Source: Sporosarcina sp. ACRSM
GTDB lineage: Bacteria > Bacillota > Bacilli > Bacillales_A > Planococcaceae
NCBI RefSeq assembly: GCF_022346545.1
Contig: NZ_JAKRNU010000007.1
Location: 62,001 to 126,000 of the forward strand
Length of the DNA: 64,000 bases
Direction: 5' to 3'
Shown: piece by piece, positions 63,471 through 64,000 of the stretch
How positions within the stretch are numbered: position 1 is the first letter of the stretch
Layout of the letters: each line of letters starts with the position of its first letter
Notes under the pieces: generated by a model
What the model was told of the DNA's origin: nothing
The model's input: only the letters and a program-made list of their open reading frames with translations
Databases searched by the model: none
Translations under genes and position numbers: made by a program

Positions 63471-64000
63471 ATCTATTCTTTTTTCTTAATTTCTCGATTG
63501 TCTCTTTATCCAAATGGGTTACTTTGGTAATCAAGTCATCTGGTAAGCCCTCTTTCAACATCTCTAATACAACTTTTTCAATCCCTTTTTCTATTCCTTG
63601 TTCTATACCTTTCCTTTCTCCCTCTTCTCTTATCCTTGTAAAAACGGCTTCCATGGTTGGGGATAGGTCTTCATTGTTAAACTGAACCATCTGCTTAACC
63701 TCCTTTTCTATAATCGGAACCATTTTATCGTAAAACTTTTCCGTCAACTCCTTTGGTAAACGCAATAAATAATCGATAAAGTAGAATACAGCTAAAATTT
63801 CCGTATGCGAATAGCGATCACTTTTCAAAATTTCCCGCATGAGTTTCATCTTAAAGGTATATCGTTTGTCCATATCTCCCCGTGTGTCGTTCATATATTT
63901 TGCCGCAAGGACAACTTTGCTGAAGAGCTTATCCGATTTCTCCAGCTCTTCATTGTCATAATCGCTAAGCTTACAATTAGTATACGCGTAGTGCAACTCC
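63469..64000 (-). CDS. Rpn family recombination-promoting nuclease, 3' part only
   Basis: The gene enters from beyond the right edge; about 177 C-terminal residues are visible. They align along their length with the Rpn protein at 49914-50864 (LHYAYTNCKL, LEKSDKLFSKVVLAAKYMNDTR, EILAVLYFIDYLLRLP versus EILAVFYFIDYLLRLP, MVQFN-E-LSPTMEA). It has an extra GIEQGIEKGIEKV repeat before MLKEG and ends LDKETIEKLRKKNR. The nuclease core is outside the window. An ATG-initiated frame at 63996 corresponds to an internal residue and is not a start. Confidence 0.85.
   Translation of the reverse strand, partial: ELHYAYTNCKLSDYDNEELEKSDKLFSKVVLAAKYMNDTRGDMDKRYTFKMKLMREILKSDRYSHTEILAVFYFIDYLLRLPKELTEKFYDKMVPIIEKEVKQMVQFNNEDLSPTMEAVFTRIREEGERKGIEQGIEKGIEKVVLEMLKEGLPDDLITKVTHLDKETIEKLRKKNR

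Noticed and set aside
63469..63996. Complete 175-aa protein starting at ATG 63996
   Set aside because: Alignment with the Rpn protein at 49914-50864 places this codon inside the protein; the gene continues past the window.

Overview
The window looks like chromosome of a spore-forming, low-to-mid GC Firmicute of the Planococcaceae/Sporosarcina-Lysinibacillus type. The basis is GGAGG-type ribosome binding sites on almost every gene, a yusE-yusF-gcvH-yusI-fadE-fadA-fadN block laid out as in Bacillus subtilis, LutABC/LutR, a DctB/DctS/DctR-regulated dicarboxylate carrier, and matches to the Bacillus FadR and CcpA operator consensus. No rRNA, tRNA, complete insertion sequence, prophage or CRISPR array was seen. 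This is metabolic chromosome rather than a defence island.

Layout. 1-6990 (minus): thioredoxin-like YusE (cut by the left edge), Toprim protein YusF, glycine cleavage H protein, an Spx/ArsC-like protein and the fatty-acid beta-oxidation genes fadN-fadA-fadE, headed by a FadR operator. 7206: a small thioredoxin. 7629-20716: two divergently arranged operons around a sigma-54 activator gene. One encodes an acetoin-dehydrogenase-like E1a/E1b/E2/E3 complex with an SDR and an aldehyde dehydrogenase. The other encodes a VOC protein, a second KduD-like SDR and a three-part TRAP transporter. Each operon has its own -24/-12 promoter and a similar dyad upstream, so together they look like one catabolic regulon for an unidentified substrate. 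This is the best candidate here for an undescribed pathway.

21155-30023: a STAS protein with a C39-like peptidase, a 5'-3' exonuclease, an FAD oxidoreductase, a membrane protein, an isolated histidine ammonia-lyase, a Pro/Gly-repeat protein, a betaine (BCCT) transporter and a ZIP-like protein. 30092-34921: dctP, dctR, dctS and divergent dctB, with a consensus CcpA site in front of dctP. 35028-35670: sixteen 40-bp tandem repeats. 35736-41242: nikR-nikABCDE, preceded by a long leader carrying its own promoter and an intrinsic-terminator-like hairpin. 41814: a YpdA-like flavoprotein.

43111-48425: a YkvI-like membrane protein and a translationally coupled four-gene operon (RpiR regulator, M20 deacylase, GNAT, N-succinylamino-acid racemase-type enolase) matching the known D- to L-amino acid conversion pathway. 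48644: glycerate kinase. 49914: an Rpn/PD-(D/E)XK protein between 32-bp identical direct repeats. 51396-56740: lutABC, lutR and an MHS-family permease. The lutA and permease promoters share the palindrome TCATCWGATGA. 57057: P-type calcium ATPase. 59973: aminotransferase. 61227-63321: a GntR/ABC transporter operon whose last small gene ends in a tail borrowed from the Rpn family. 63469-64000: a second Rpn gene cut by the right edge.

All functional calls are from motif reading of the translated sequence; no searches were run. Start codons were moved from the longest possible ORF where a ribosome binding site or operator decided otherwise.
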